Of a stretch of DNA of 64,000 bases, positions 29,923 through 38,321 are shown in pieces. The notes beneath the pieces were generated by a model that made no database searches, was not told the DNA's origin, and saw only the letters and a list, made by a program, of their open reading frames with translations. The first letter of the stretch is position 1, and each line of letters opens with the position of its first letter. The position numbers were made by a program, and so were the translations under genes. The stretch covers positions 1-64,000 of the forward strand of contig CACXBF010000005.1 of the NCBI GenBank assembly GCA_902765855.1, written 5' to 3'. The DNA comes from an uncultured Ruminococcus sp. Lineage in GTDB: Bacteria > Bacillota > Clostridia > Oscillospirales > Acutalibacteraceae.

Positions 29923-31062
29923 TCAGCCTTTTAAGACAAGCTCCCTTGCCATTTTATCAGCATTAAATACATCATCTATATTTATGTTTTGTTTATTAGG
30001 AATATTTATCATAGCCTTTTTAATAAGCTTCGGAATATCCAGAAAGCCTATTTTCCCTTCAAGGAATAATTCAACTGCCGCCTCATTTGCACCATTTGCA
30101 ATAGTAGGCATAATTCCACCTTGTCTGAAAGCATCCTCACATAAAGCAAGACACTCAAAAACTTCCCTGTCAGGCTTTGCAAAAGTAAGACTTTTAAGCG
30201 TAGTGAAATCAAGAGATTGGGCAGGTGATTCGTACCTTTCGGGATATGTAATCGCATACTGTATAGGTATACGCATATCTGCTGTTCCAAGCTGTGCAAT
30301 AACCGCATTGTCGCTCAATTCTATCATAGAATGAATAATGCTCTCACGATGCACAACTACTTCAATCTGCTCTAATTCAACTGAAAACAGATGACAAGCC
30401 TCGATAACCTCAAGACCTTTATTCATCATTGTAGCAGAATCTATTGTTATTTTTGCACCCATACTCCAATTAGGATGGTTGAGTGCGTCTTTCACTGTAA
30501 CATTTTCAAGTTCATCATAAGTTTTTCCGAAAAATGGACCGCCCGAAGCGGTAAGTATAATCTTCTTTAAAGAGCCATTTGGTGTACCCTGTAAGCACTG
30601 GAAAATTGCACTATGTTCACTATCAACAGGCAAAAGCTTTACGCCATTCTCACGAATAGCCTTTTTGACAAGTTCACCGCCTGTGACAAGAGTTTCCTTA
30701 TTTGCAAGCGCAATATCTTTTTTTGCAGAAATAGCCTCAAGCGTAGGTTTTAGGCCTGCGATACCCACTATCGCATTAACCACAACATCGCTCTCTCTAA
30801 GTCTTGCGCACTCAAGTATGCCGTCACTTCCACCGAGAACTTTTATATCAGTGTCGGCAAGATTATTTTTTAATTCTAAATATTTATTTTCGTCAGCTAT
30901 ACAGACGGCACGCGGCTTAAATTCGCGTGCCTGTTCTTCAAGTAATTTAATACTGTTATTAGCCGTCAAAGCACAAACCTTGATGCCGAGCTTTCGCACG
31001 ACATCAAGCGTTTGACGACCTATTGAACCCGTAGAGCCGAGAAGTGTGATATTTTGATACAT
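29923..31062 (-). CDS. dxr: 1-deoxy-D-xylulose-5-phosphate reductoisomerase
   Basis: Makes MEP from DXP with NADPH; 379 aa. The nucleotide motif LLGSTGSIGRQTLDV is at the N-terminus, the metal and substrate loop in LLPVDSEHSAIFQCL, and the flexible loop in HPNWSMGAKITIDSATMMNK. I start at the ATG at 31062, 8 nt behind GAGGTG; a GTG at 31071 is possible. It is 24 bp before rseP. Confidence 0.97.
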   Translation of the reverse strand: MYQNITLLGSTGSIGRQTLDVVRKLGIKVCALTANNSIKLLEEQAREFKPRAVCIADENKYLELKNNLADTDIKVLGGSDGILECARLRESDVVVNAIVGIAGLKPTLEAISAKKDIALANKETLVTGGELVKKAIRENGVKLLPVDSEHSAIFQCLQGTPNGSLKKIILTASGGPFFGKTYDELENVTVKDALNHPNWSMGAKITIDSATMMNKGLEVIEACHLFSVELEQIEVVVHRESIIHSMIELSDNAVIAQLGTADMRIPIQYAITYPERYESPAQSLDFTTLKSLTFAKPDREVFECLALCEDAFRQGGIMPTIANGANEAAVELFLEGKIGFLDIPKLIKKAMINIPNKQNINIDDVFNADKMARELVLKG

Positions 31063-31088
31063 AATTGACACACCTCTGATTTTTAAAT

Positions 31089-31316
31089 TTAAAGTAACAT
31101 AGATTTATGTTTTGCTTTTGTTTTTTGATAAATTTCTTCAGCTGTTAATTCCTTATTGTTAAAAAATATCCTATTACATATTTTTTCGTAAAATGGAACA
31201 GAATTTTCCAATTTGTGAATTACTTGGTATAATTTTACATCTGTCTCATCAGGAATTAGTTGTAATATTTTATCAATTATTTGGATTACTTCTTTTTCGC
31301 GTTATTTATATTTCAT
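31089..31316 (-). pseudogene. Short reading frame broken by an early stop
   Basis: On the minus strand ATG at 31316 opens a frame that meets TAA at codon 5 and then stays open for about 70 codons to TAA at 31089. The open part looks protein-like (EVIQIIDKILQLIPDETDV, then KLYQVIHKLENSVPFYEKIC). It has no ribosome site I can trust, and I do not recognise the family. It lies between cdsA and dxr, where most relatives have little sequence. Confidence 0.35.
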
Positions 31317-31325
31317 CACCAAAAA

Positions 31326-32147
31326 TCAAGCTAATACCGGCAAATATGTCAACGAAATAAGCAAAAATGGTGAAACGAATACTACGCTATCAAATCTATC
31401 AAGCACACCGCCATGACCGGGTATGAGATTTCCGTAATCCTTTATATTATAGGTTCTCTTGACAAGTGAAAAGCTCAAATCGCCAAGAACCGAAAGCAGA
31501 GAACCGACAAAAGAAAGTATAATCAGATTAACATAATTTATGCTCTGAATATCCTTATAAATGAACGCTGAGAATATATATCCCATAAGACAACAAAATC
31601 CGACGCAGCCAATAACTCCGCCGATAACACCTTCAACTGTCTTTTTAGGACTGATTTTCGGGCAAAGCTTATGTTTGCCTAAAAAGCTTCCTGCAAAATA
31701 TGCTCCGCCATCTGCAAGCCAAGGCAATGCAAGAGCAAGTACAAAATAGAATGATGAATGTGCAACATCAAGGTTTTTCATTGAGATAACTGTTGCCAAT
31801 CCATATGATATGATAATCGTCATTCCGTAAGTATCTGAAACCTCTCTGAATGAAAGTTTTTCATGAAAGAATATCATCACAGAAAGCATAATTGCTGTAT
31901 ATACATACCATATTATAGACTGATAACCGTATGAAACCAGCATTGCATTACAGAATGCAAAAGCTATACTTGGTATGCTTATAAGATATTTTTTCAGTAA
32001 GCCTATTGCGTGAACAAATTCACCTACGGCAATAGCGCAAACCAATGCCATAAAAATATCTATCAATATATGCCAAGTATGGCTTAGAAATATAACAAGC
32101 AATATAAATGAAATGCCTACAATGGCAGAAATTATTCGTTTCGCCAT
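31326..32147 (-). CDS. cdsA: Phosphatidate cytidylyltransferase
   Basis: Makes CDP-diacylglycerol for phospholipid synthesis; 273 aa with about eight membrane helices. The family signature is near the C-terminus: SFVGSLLSVLGDLSFSLVKR followed by IKDYGNLIPGHGGVLDRFDS. Its ribosome site GGAGGT lies within the last codons of uppS, so the two are coupled. Confidence 0.97.
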   Translation of the reverse strand: MAKRIISAIVGISFILLVIFLSHTWHILIDIFMALVCAIAVGEFVHAIGLLKKYLISIPSIAFAFCNAMLVSYGYQSIIWYVYTAIMLSVMIFFHEKLSFREVSDTYGMTIIISYGLATVISMKNLDVAHSSFYFVLALALPWLADGGAYFAGSFLGKHKLCPKISPKKTVEGVIGGVIGCVGFCCLMGYIFSAFIYKDIQSINYVNLIILSFVGSLLSVLGDLSFSLVKRTYNIKDYGNLIPGHGGVLDRFDSVVFVSPFLLISLTYLPVLA

Positions 32148-32873
32148 TTATATACCTCCAAAACGTCTATTACGCTTGCTGTAATAATCAATCGCACGAA
32201 TTAAATCGTCTTCGGAGAAATCAGGCCAAAGAGTATCTGTTATATAAAGTTCTGAATATGCCGCTTGATATAAAAGGAAGTTGCTTATACGAGCCTCACC
32301 GCCCGGACGAATTATCAAATCCGGGTCCGGTTGATTAGCTGTATAAAGCTTTTGTGCAAACATTTCCTTGGTAATATCATCGGCAGAAATTTTACCATTG
32401 ATACAATCCTCACAAAGTAGTTTTGCTGCTCTTAAAATTTCATCTCTGCCCCCATAATTCATAGCTATGTTAAGAACCATTCCGGCTCTATCCTTAGAAA
32501 CTTCCTCGGTTTCAGCAATAAGCTTTTGCAGGTTATCAGAAAAGCCACTTTTATCACCTATAAAACGAACTACAACATCGTCATCACGAAAATCTGTAAG
32601 TGATTCTACAAGCTGTTTATGAAATAGCTTCATAAGTGCATTGACTTCATCAGCAGGACGCTTCCAATTTTCTGTCGAAAAAGCATAAACCGTAAGATAT
32701 TTTATACCAATTCTGCTCGCATATCTTGTGATATGACGAAAGGTAGCCGCTCCCGCTGTATGACCGGCAGTGCGTGGCAAGCCACGCTTTTTCGCCCAGC
32801 GACCATTTCCGTCCATAATAATAGCAACATGAACAGGTATACCACTTGATTGTTTATTATTAAGTTTTGCCAT
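32148..32873 (-). CDS. uppS: Undecaprenyl diphosphate synthase
   Basis: Makes the C55 lipid carrier for peptidoglycan from farnesyl diphosphate and IPP; 241 aa. The catalytic IIMDGNGRWAKKRG has Asp21 in this numbering; the C-terminal DLIIRPGGEARISNFLLYQ is also canonical. I start at the ATG at 32873 behind AGAAGGGAG; an ATG at 32918 adds 15 unconserved residues. Gap to frr is 63 bp. Confidence 0.96.
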   Translation of the reverse strand: MAKLNNKQSSGIPVHVAIIMDGNGRWAKKRGLPRTAGHTAGAATFRHITRYASRIGIKYLTVYAFSTENWKRPADEVNALMKLFHKQLVESLTDFRDDDVVVRFIGDKSGFSDNLQKLIAETEEVSKDRAGMVLNIAMNYGGRDEILRAAKLLCEDCINGKISADDITKEMFAQKLYTANQPDPDLIIRPGGEARISNFLLYQAAYSELYITDTLWPDFSEDDLIRAIDYYSKRNRRFGGI

Positions 32874-32936
32874 AGATTCATTCTCCCTTCTCGGGTAGGA
32901 TAAGTCTAAAAATATCACCTGATAAGGCAGTATTTT

Positions 32937-33491
32937 TTAGATTTCCATAACCTGCTTTTGCTTACTTTCGCAGATTGAATCAATCTCCTTAATTTTCTTA
33001 TCTGTAATATCCTGAACCTTTTTTTCGCCCTTGCTCTCATCATCTTCGGTGATTTCACCGCTCTTCTTCATTGCCTTGATTTTATCAATAGCATCTCTTC
33101 TTGATGAACGAACGGCAACCTTAGCTTCCTCAGCCATCTTAGAAACCTCTTTAACAATATCTTTACGCCTATCTTCTGTGAGCGGTGGGAATATCATTCT
33201 GATAACCTTACCGTCGGACTGTGGGTTGATACCAATATCAGAAGTTTGAATAGCCTTTTCAATAGCACGACAGATAGAAACATCCCAAGGCTGAATCATA
33301 AGTGTTCTTGCTTCTGTAACAGAAACAGCTGCAACTTGGTTGATTGGTGTAGGGGTGCCATAATAGTCTACTGTAAGCTTATCAAGTACAGCAGGATTAG
33401 CTCTGCCTGCTCTGATAGCTGAATAAGCTTCCTCAAGGTGAGTGATTGTTTTAGTCATTTTGTCCTCTGCATTTTTTAATACTGTTTTCAT
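32937..33491 (-). CDS. frr: Ribosome recycling factor
   Basis: Splits post-termination ribosomes with EF-G; 184 aa. The three-helix bundle has the signature RAGRANPAVLDKLTVDYYGT and the second block PPLTEDRRKDIVKEVSKMAE. The ATG follows AACAGGAGGC. It stands in the usual pyrH-frr pair, with a tiny membrane-like frame in the gap. Confidence 0.98.
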   Translation of the reverse strand: MKTVLKNAEDKMTKTITHLEEAYSAIRAGRANPAVLDKLTVDYYGTPTPINQVAAVSVTEARTLMIQPWDVSICRAIEKAIQTSDIGINPQSDGKVIRMIFPPLTEDRRKDIVKEVSKMAEEAKVAVRSSRRDAIDKIKAMKKSGEITEDDESKGEKKVQDITDKKIKEIDSICESKQKQVMEI

Positions 33492-33517
33492 AGATAAAAG
33501 CCTCCTGTTTATATAAT

Positions 33518-33592
33518 TTAATAAAATAAAAGTCCCAAGATTAAAAGTATAAAACCTATTAAAGAAAAATCTGAACCACCTGTTGCTTCCAT
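33518..33592 (-). CDS. Tiny membrane peptide between pyrH and frr (candidate)
   Basis: 24-codon frame from ATG at 33592 to TAA at 33518. It encodes a polar start (MEATGGSDF) followed by one hydrophobic segment (SLIGFILLILGLLFY) long enough to span a membrane. AGGTG lies 5 nt upstream, straddling the pyrH stop region. There is no homology call; a single hydrophobic stretch in an AT-rich gap can arise by chance. Confidence 0.4.
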   Translation of the reverse strand: MEATGGSDFSLIGFILLILGLLFY

Positions 33593-33603
33593 AAAAACAC
33601 CTA

Positions 33604-34308
33604 TTATTCTACAAGTGTTCCTACATCTTCTCCGCAAACAGCAGATACAATATTCTGAGGATTATCAAGGCTGAATACAATAATCGGAATATTATTATCC
33701 TTGCAGATTGCTGCGGCTGTGCTATCCATAACACCAAGATTTTGATTAAGCACTTCTTGGAAAGTAAGAGTCTTAAATTTCTTTGCGTCCGGATTCTTTT
33801 TAGGGTCGCTATCATAAACGCCATCGACCATAGTTGCTTTAAGGATTATATCTGCCTCAATTTCAGCGGCTCTGAGTGCCGCTGCCGTATCTGTTGAGAA
33901 AAACGGATTACCGGTTCCGCAACCAAATACAACAACTCTACCCTTTTCAAGATGACGAACAGCTCTATTTCTGATATAAGGCTCTGCAACCTGCTGCATA
34001 GAAATAGCTGTCTGTACTCTAACCTGAAGGTCAAACTGCTCCAAAGCGTCAGCAACACCAAGAGCATTTATAACTGTTGCAAGCATACCCATATGGTCAG
34101 CACGAGTCCTATCCATCTGACCACTTGAACGACCTCTCCAGAAGTTTCCTCCGCCAACAACGATTGCAACTTCAACGCCCATATCAACAAGTTTTTTGAC
34201 AGGTTCACAGAATTTAAGAACTGTATCAAAATCTATTCCATGTTTTTCATTTCCTGCAAGTGATTCACCGCTAAGCTTCAACAATACTCTCTTATATTTA
34301 GGCTTCAA
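33604..34308 (-). CDS. pyrH: Uridylate kinase
   Basis: Hexameric UMP kinase of the amino-acid-kinase fold; 234 aa. [24 protein letters not shown] and [15 protein letters not shown] are family motifs. The likely start is TTG at 34308, 8 nt from GGAG; the GTG at 34317 overlaps that site. It is the first gene of the pyrH-frr-uppS-cdsA-dxr-rseP-ispG run. Confidence 0.96.
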   Translation of the reverse strand: MKPKYKRVLLKLSGESLAGNEKHGIDFDTVLKFCEPVKKLVDMGVEVAIVVGGGNFWRGRSSGQMDRTRADHMGMLATVINALGVADALEQFDLQVRVQTAISMQQVAEPYIRNRAVRHLEKGRVVVFGCGTGNPFFSTDTAAALRAAEIEADIILKATMVDGVYDSDPKKNPDAKKFKTLTFQEVLNQNLGVMDSTAAAICKDNNIPIIVFSLDNPQNIVSAVCGEDVGTLVE

Positions 34309-34451
34309 TTTAACCACTCCTAATTTTTATTTCTTATTTTTATCCATTTTTCATTTTACTATATTTTTGCAATTATGTAAAGATAAAAGTTATAAACGGC
34401 TAATTTAAAAGTTAAAACTATATTTTACAAATATAATAATTTTTTATAATT

Positions 34452-34516
34452 AAAACAGGCGAACACTCTTACCCTATTAAATAAATTACATTTAAAGGTA
34501 GCTGTATTCGCCTATT
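34452..34516 (-). terminator. Terminator after the lipoprotein gene
   Basis: On the minus strand AGGCGAA pairs with TTCGCCT across a 45-nt interval in which TACC and GGTA can also pair; GTTTTAATT follows. It is 17 bp after the lipoprotein stop. The long loop lowers confidence. Confidence 0.45.
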
Positions 34517-34532
34517 TCTATTATGATTTTAA

Positions 34533-35225
34533 TTATAATTCCTCATCAATACCTTTACTGAGAGAAATATTAGTAACAAAATCATCCTCAAAAACAAATA
34601 TTATTATATTTTTGCCTATTTCGTAAGATGTCATCTTGTCATCTGTAACCTTACCATATATCTTTTCAATACTGTCCTTAGTTGCACCGATTTTAACTCC
34701 ATTTGCAGTGCTAGCATCTCCAGGACCATCTATAGAAACATCTGTTACATATTGCTTCTTATCTTTAAAATAAATATAGATAGTCATATTATCATAAGTA
34801 TAAGAATATGAGCCTTCGGAATTATCCTCATTTGATTTGATGGTTTCACTATGGTCAGGCTTACCAAGCTTTTCAAGGATTGGTGAAGCATCCATTCCAA
34901 TTTTAATTTCTACATTATTATATATAACTGCGTCAATTGCTTCTGACTTTTTATCTTCCTTAGAATTTTCATTTTTGGACTCTGCACTCTCAGTTTTAGA
35001 AGATTCTTTGCTATTTTCCTTGCTTTCCTCTGAATTTTTACTTTCTGACTTTGATGTATTTTTAGATTCATCTTTATCTGCTTGGCTTTCGCTACTACTT
35101 ACCGTTGAATTAGTTGCTGAATTTGTTGATGTGTTACTTGAAGAATTATCAGAGCCACCTGAACAACCTGCCATAATAGCAGCAGCCAGTGCAGCTGTTA
35201 AAATTACTACTGTCATTTTTTTCAT
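34533..35225 (-). CDS. Lipoprotein with Ser/Glu/Lys linker and duplicated SmpA-like domain
   Basis: 230-aa secreted lipoprotein. The signal peptide ends in the lipobox IMAGC, so Cys20 or near is lipidated. About 70 residues of Ser, Glu, Lys and Asn form a disordered linker. Two related halves follow: VEIKIGMDASPILEKLGKP and GVKIGATKDSIEKIYGK, each then running into paired strands (MTIYIYFKDKKQYVTDVSI; IIIFVFEDDFVTNISL). This is the pattern of SmpA/OmlA/BLIP-like domains, although the assignment is by eye. The role is unknown; the gene is monocistronic with AAAGGAGAGG before the ATG. Confidence 0.8.
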   Translation of the reverse strand: MKKMTVVILTAALAAAIMAGCSGGSDNSSSNTSTNSATNSTVSSSESQADKDESKNTSKSESKNSEESKENSKESSKTESAESKNENSKEDKKSEAIDAVIYNNVEIKIGMDASPILEKLGKPDHSETIKSNEDNSEGSYSYTYDNMTIYIYFKDKKQYVTDVSIDGPGDASTANGVKIGATKDSIEKIYGKVTDDKMTSYEIGKNIIIFVFEDDFVTNISLSKGIDEEL

Positions 35226-35885
35226 ATTACCTCTCCTTTAAAAATTTAGGGCAAATTCAATTAATAGATATATTATACACTTAAACTATATCAAACTTTA
35301 TGCTTTTATAGAATAAATTATAAAGAATTTAATGAACAATTTCAATTATTTATAGAAATCTACTTGATATTGCAATTTTCTTATACATTCAAATTCATAT
35401 CGAAATTTCTTAATAAATAATAATATTTAATTACTTTACAATTTTCGAAAGATTAACTTTACTTATCTTTTTGCTATATCTAAAGCATTTATATTATATA
35501 TTGCTGATTGTGTTTTTGTATTTATCGACATTATTTTAAATGAGTATACATACTGGTTACTTACTCAAAAACCAACATCTATTTTTAGATAAAGGAATAA
35601 TACTAATAATTCATCAATTATCTTCTATACAATCTCTAATCTTCAATAAGATATTGAAAACAAACTTTCGTATATAAAATACTTAAAGCAAAAAGAAAGT
35701 GGACAGAAATCCACTTTCTCTAATTCTCAAACTTTTCTTATATCATTTTGAAGTATTAAAATACCTTCATAATCAACATTAACATATTCAATTTCTATTA
35801 TCGTTGACCATTTTTCTACCCAAAAGAACTACTGTCTATACGTCGTTTCGTTTGAGCAATAATTTTTCTATACAGCAATAGCTGC
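35226..35885. other. AT-rich gap without genes
   Basis: About 660 bp separate the lipoprotein from the accessory island. I find no frame with coding character. A TATAAT on the minus strand near 35270 may serve the lipoprotein. One clear terminator lies at 35694-35719; nothing else is supported. Confidence 0.5.
35694..35719 (-). terminator. Terminator at the left end of the island
   Basis: AGAAAGTGGA-TTTCTG-TCCACTTTCT is a perfect 10-bp stem followed on the minus strand by TTTTTGC. It would stop transcription coming from the glycosyltransferase operon and the gene remnant upstream. Confidence 0.75.
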
Positions 35886-36025
35886 TTATTTATCCAAGCT
35901 GTCCGGATCAAGCAGAAAATCGAATATGCTCATTACCAGCACACCCTTCTCATTGTAGAGCGGAGCAAGCGCATCCTTTGCAGTGCAGATTAACAGATTG
36001 AAATTTGTTCTTCTTTCAAAAACTG
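35886..36025 (-). pseudogene. C-terminal remnant of an unidentified gene
   Basis: About 46 codons are open on the minus strand up to TAA at 35886-35888, with an in-frame TAA just upstream and no start. The translation (NLLICTAKDALAPLYNEKG, VLVMSIFDFLLDPDSLDK) has the composition of a real protein end and different codon use from the AT-rich gap around it. It begins immediately beyond the glycosyltransferase stop, as if a deletion or insertion had removed its 5' part. Confidence 0.4.
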
Positions 36026-36026
36026 A

Positions 36027-37235
36027 TTATTGATTCCTGAGAACCCCTTCAATTAATCGTACAGCCACAACGACTCCGTTTTCCTCTTTTATTTTTTCGG
36101 AGATCTCAAGCGCATTCTTCCTTTTTTCGTCATACGAAGAATTCATTTCTTCGATTGCTGCGATAATTGTTTGTTCGGATAAATCTTTGGCTTTTAAAGG
36201 CTTTGTCGCAACATTGATTTTGCCAAGCTGCAGCGCAAATCCCAATTGATCCAGCACATGAGGAACCGGTATCGAAGGCACTCCGTAAATCATTGTAGCT
36301 GCAGATGTTCCAAAGCCGCAGTGATGTATGACAAATTTAGCGTTCGCGAATAACCAGCTGTGTGGAACACTTCCACAGGCAATCATGGTTTCGGGCAATT
36401 CATAGTCCTCTAATGTTTTCTGAAATCCCTGTATAATTACCCTGCATCCTGTTTTGAAAAGTGCCTGTACAAACATATCCAGTTTATCTTTTTCCGGTTT
36501 GTCCTCAAATGACATTGCACCAAGTGCAAGCACCACCGGCTTTTCACCACTGTCTATAAAGCTCTTGAGTTTTTCATCCGGAACAAAGTCTTCATTTTCA
36601 TCATACCAGTATCCCGTCAATATATTTTTATCTTCCCAGTATGGATTTCTTTCAATGACATACCTGCTGATCGGAATAAGATTTAATTCCTTTGACATGA
36701 TTTCATCTACTGATTTAACCGGTTTGAGACCATATATCTTTCTGATTTTGTTGTAAGTCTTTGCAACCTGTTTTGCAATCGCTCCGCCTATAAGCTTATC
36801 CTTGAACGTTTTATGCTTTAATTTCTCTCCTATCATTTCTGTTTGCAGCGTTACGTTTACGGTGGGAATACCTAATACCTCTGCTTCAACAGCGCCCATC
36901 TGACTATGACTGACTATTATTAAATCCTTATCCTTGCAGACTTTATAAACTTCTTTACTGGAATCCTGAATCATTCGGAAAACAAAATTCATTGTTTTAA
37001 ACATACTCAAAACAGGATTGGGATTCTTTCCTCTGATAGCAGCTGCTTCTTTTTCTATGTCAATTTCCGGTCCAATTGGTTCAAATCTAATTCCTGACCC
37101 TTCAATCAGTTTTCTCCAACATGGATGAGATCCTAATGTAACTTCATGATTATTCTTAATAAGCTGCTTCGATAAATAAATGTATGGCTGCACATCTCCG
37201 CGCGTGCCCATTGTGAACATTGCAATTTTACTCAT
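36027..37235 (-). CDS. UDP-glycosyltransferase, macrolide/MGT type
   Basis: Family 1 / GT28-like glycosyltransferase, 402 aa, that transfers a sugar from a nucleotide donor to a small lipophilic acceptor. The N-terminal domain starts MSKIAMFTMGTRGDVQPYIY; the donor-binding motif in the C-terminal half is FVIHHCGFGTSAATMIYGVP then PVPHVLDQLGFALQLG. I start at the ATG at 37235 behind CAGGAGGAAATTCGG; it overlaps the tetR stop by 8 nt. A TetR partner suggests drug or toxin inactivation, but the acceptor cannot be read from sequence. Confidence 0.88.
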   Translation of the reverse strand: MSKIAMFTMGTRGDVQPYIYLSKQLIKNNHEVTLGSHPCWRKLIEGSGIRFEPIGPEIDIEKEAAAIRGKNPNPVLSMFKTMNFVFRMIQDSSKEVYKVCKDKDLIIVSHSQMGAVEAEVLGIPTVNVTLQTEMIGEKLKHKTFKDKLIGGAIAKQVAKTYNKIRKIYGLKPVKSVDEIMSKELNLIPISRYVIERNPYWEDKNILTGYWYDENEDFVPDEKLKSFIDSGEKPVVLALGAMSFEDKPEKDKLDMFVQALFKTGCRVIIQGFQKTLEDYELPETMIACGSVPHSWLFANAKFVIHHCGFGTSAATMIYGVPSIPVPHVLDQLGFALQLGKINVATKPLKAKDLSEQTIIAAIEEMNSSYDEKRKNALEISEKIKEENGVVVAVRLIEGVLRNQ

Positions 37236-37848
37236 CCGAATTTCCTCCTGAAACACTTCTCCATCTCATCATTGCCCTGTTGTAAAAACTATGTACTTCC
37301 TGAGAATAAGCTGCTTTTCTCTCCTCCGTAAGTTCACCATTAAGCAGATATTTATAAGTGAGCATAGTCATAAACGAGAAGAATTCCTGCACGAGCCATT
37401 CTGCCTCTGTTTCCGAAACCATGCCCGCCAACACAAATTGATTCAGAATTCTTTTCTGAATCTCATAAGGCTGCGTAAACATAAACTGCTCATATAAATC
37501 TCTTATTTCAGCATTATGAAACTGTTCGATCATCATAAGTCTGAGCATTAAATTACAAAAGGGCTCGAACAGATAACTATCCATCATATAGTTATCCATC
37601 ATCTGCGCTTCACCGCTGTCATTTTTATCAGGATCAGGCATATTAATATTTCCAATTAATCCCTCAATATGATCCTCAAACCTGGTAATAAGAGAATCTA
37701 AGATATCGTGCTTATTCTTAAAGTGATAATAAAGTGTACTTTCCTTGATTCCGACTTCGCCGCAGATATCTCTTATCGAAGTTGCTGCATATCCTCTTTC
37801 GGAAAACATATGTAACGCAACATCCATGATTCGTTCTTTTGTACCCAT
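37228..37848 (-). CDS. TetR-family repressor
   Basis: 206-aa regulator. The N-terminal helix-turn-helix is clear: ALHMFSERGYAATSIRDICG then VGIKESTLYYHFKNKHDILD, residues about 8-50. The rest is a helical ligand domain without a recognised specificity. I start at the fourth codon of the longest frame (ATG at 37848), with AGGGA 9 nt upstream. It is first in a two-gene operon with the glycosyltransferase and lies beside two operator-like repeats, so autoregulation is likely. Confidence 0.93.
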   Translation of the reverse strand: MGTKERIMDVALHMFSERGYAATSIRDICGEVGIKESTLYYHFKNKHDILDSLITRFEDHIEGLIGNINMPDPDKNDSGEAQMMDNYMMDSYLFEPFCNLMLRLMMIEQFHNAEIRDLYEQFMFTQPYEIQKRILNQFVLAGMVSETEAEWLVQEFFSFMTMLTYKYLLNGELTEERKAAYSQEVHSFYNRAMMRWRSVSGGNSDE

Positions 37849-37860
37849 AATCATCATTCC

Positions 37861-37907
37861 CTAACATTCGTTAGAATAATTATACCTAATACTCGTTAGA
37901 ATGTCAA
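37861..37907 (-). promoter_or_regulatory. Consensus promoter with two TetR operators
   Basis: TTGACA (37902-37907), a 17-bp spacer and TATAAT (37879-37884) form a perfect sigma-A promoter reading into tetR. Two 17-bp repeats of the form CTAAyAyTCGTTAGAAT lie at 37861-37877 and 37886-37902, the latter filling the spacer and the former at the start site. The first is a CTAAC/GTTAG palindrome. Centres are 25 bp apart. Bound TetR would block both polymerase contact and start. Confidence 0.8.
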
Positions 37908-38047
37908 GCAAATTGCTTCTTTTGCTCATTCACAATGTCCTCCGGTCTTTTTATTACATTCCCGGAAATGACAAAAGCCCCTTGCTGCTTTATCGTCACC
38001 AAGAGGCTATGTAAAATATCAGTTATTCAATTGTCATGGACAAAAAA

Positions 38048-38160
38048 TTAAAACTTTCTTTTCAGGTCTTTGATGTAATAGTAGTCCTCAGCATCCACAC
38101 TTATTTACACATAGTCCTTCGATTTTGTATTTTCCTTGCTCATAAGAACCACCATCTCCA
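38048..38160 (-). pseudogene. Decayed 3' end of an RlmD-like frame at repeat A
   Basis: Reading minus from repeat A gives HVEMVVLMSK, the C-terminal motif of RlmD-type methyltransferases, then KENTKSKDYV, a TAA, and ISVDAEDYYYIKDLKRKF to a second stop at 38048. One changed codon would make a single longer tail. It suggests an earlier insertion site derived from another methyltransferase gene. Confidence 0.35.
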
Positions 38161-38313
38161 CATGGCTCGGTTCTCCAACGAGTAACGCATTTCATACCTA
38201 CTGTACAAGGGAATGGTGGAACACCTATTTTCGCATTAAAATAGGTATGTCGAACCGATACAAGTATTGAGTTGCCTTATTAGTTGTATAGGCAAATAGA
38301 TTAAATGCCTATT
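38145..38313 (+). ncRNA. Structured repeat A (candidate RNA and element end)
   Basis: 169-bp copy of the repeat also at 40152; by hand about 148 of 169 positions match with no gaps. Plus-strand stems: TCGGTTC (38167) with GAACCGA (38252); CATTTC with GGAATG using one G-U; a perfect CCTATTTT/AAAATAGG hairpin at 38224-38245; and ATAGGCA (38288) with TGCCTAT (38306). The other pseudoknot stem is only partly kept here. TTTACA, 18 bp, TATTTT at 38104-38133 is a possible plus promoter. Confidence 0.4.
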
Positions 38314-38321
38314 AACTAAAT

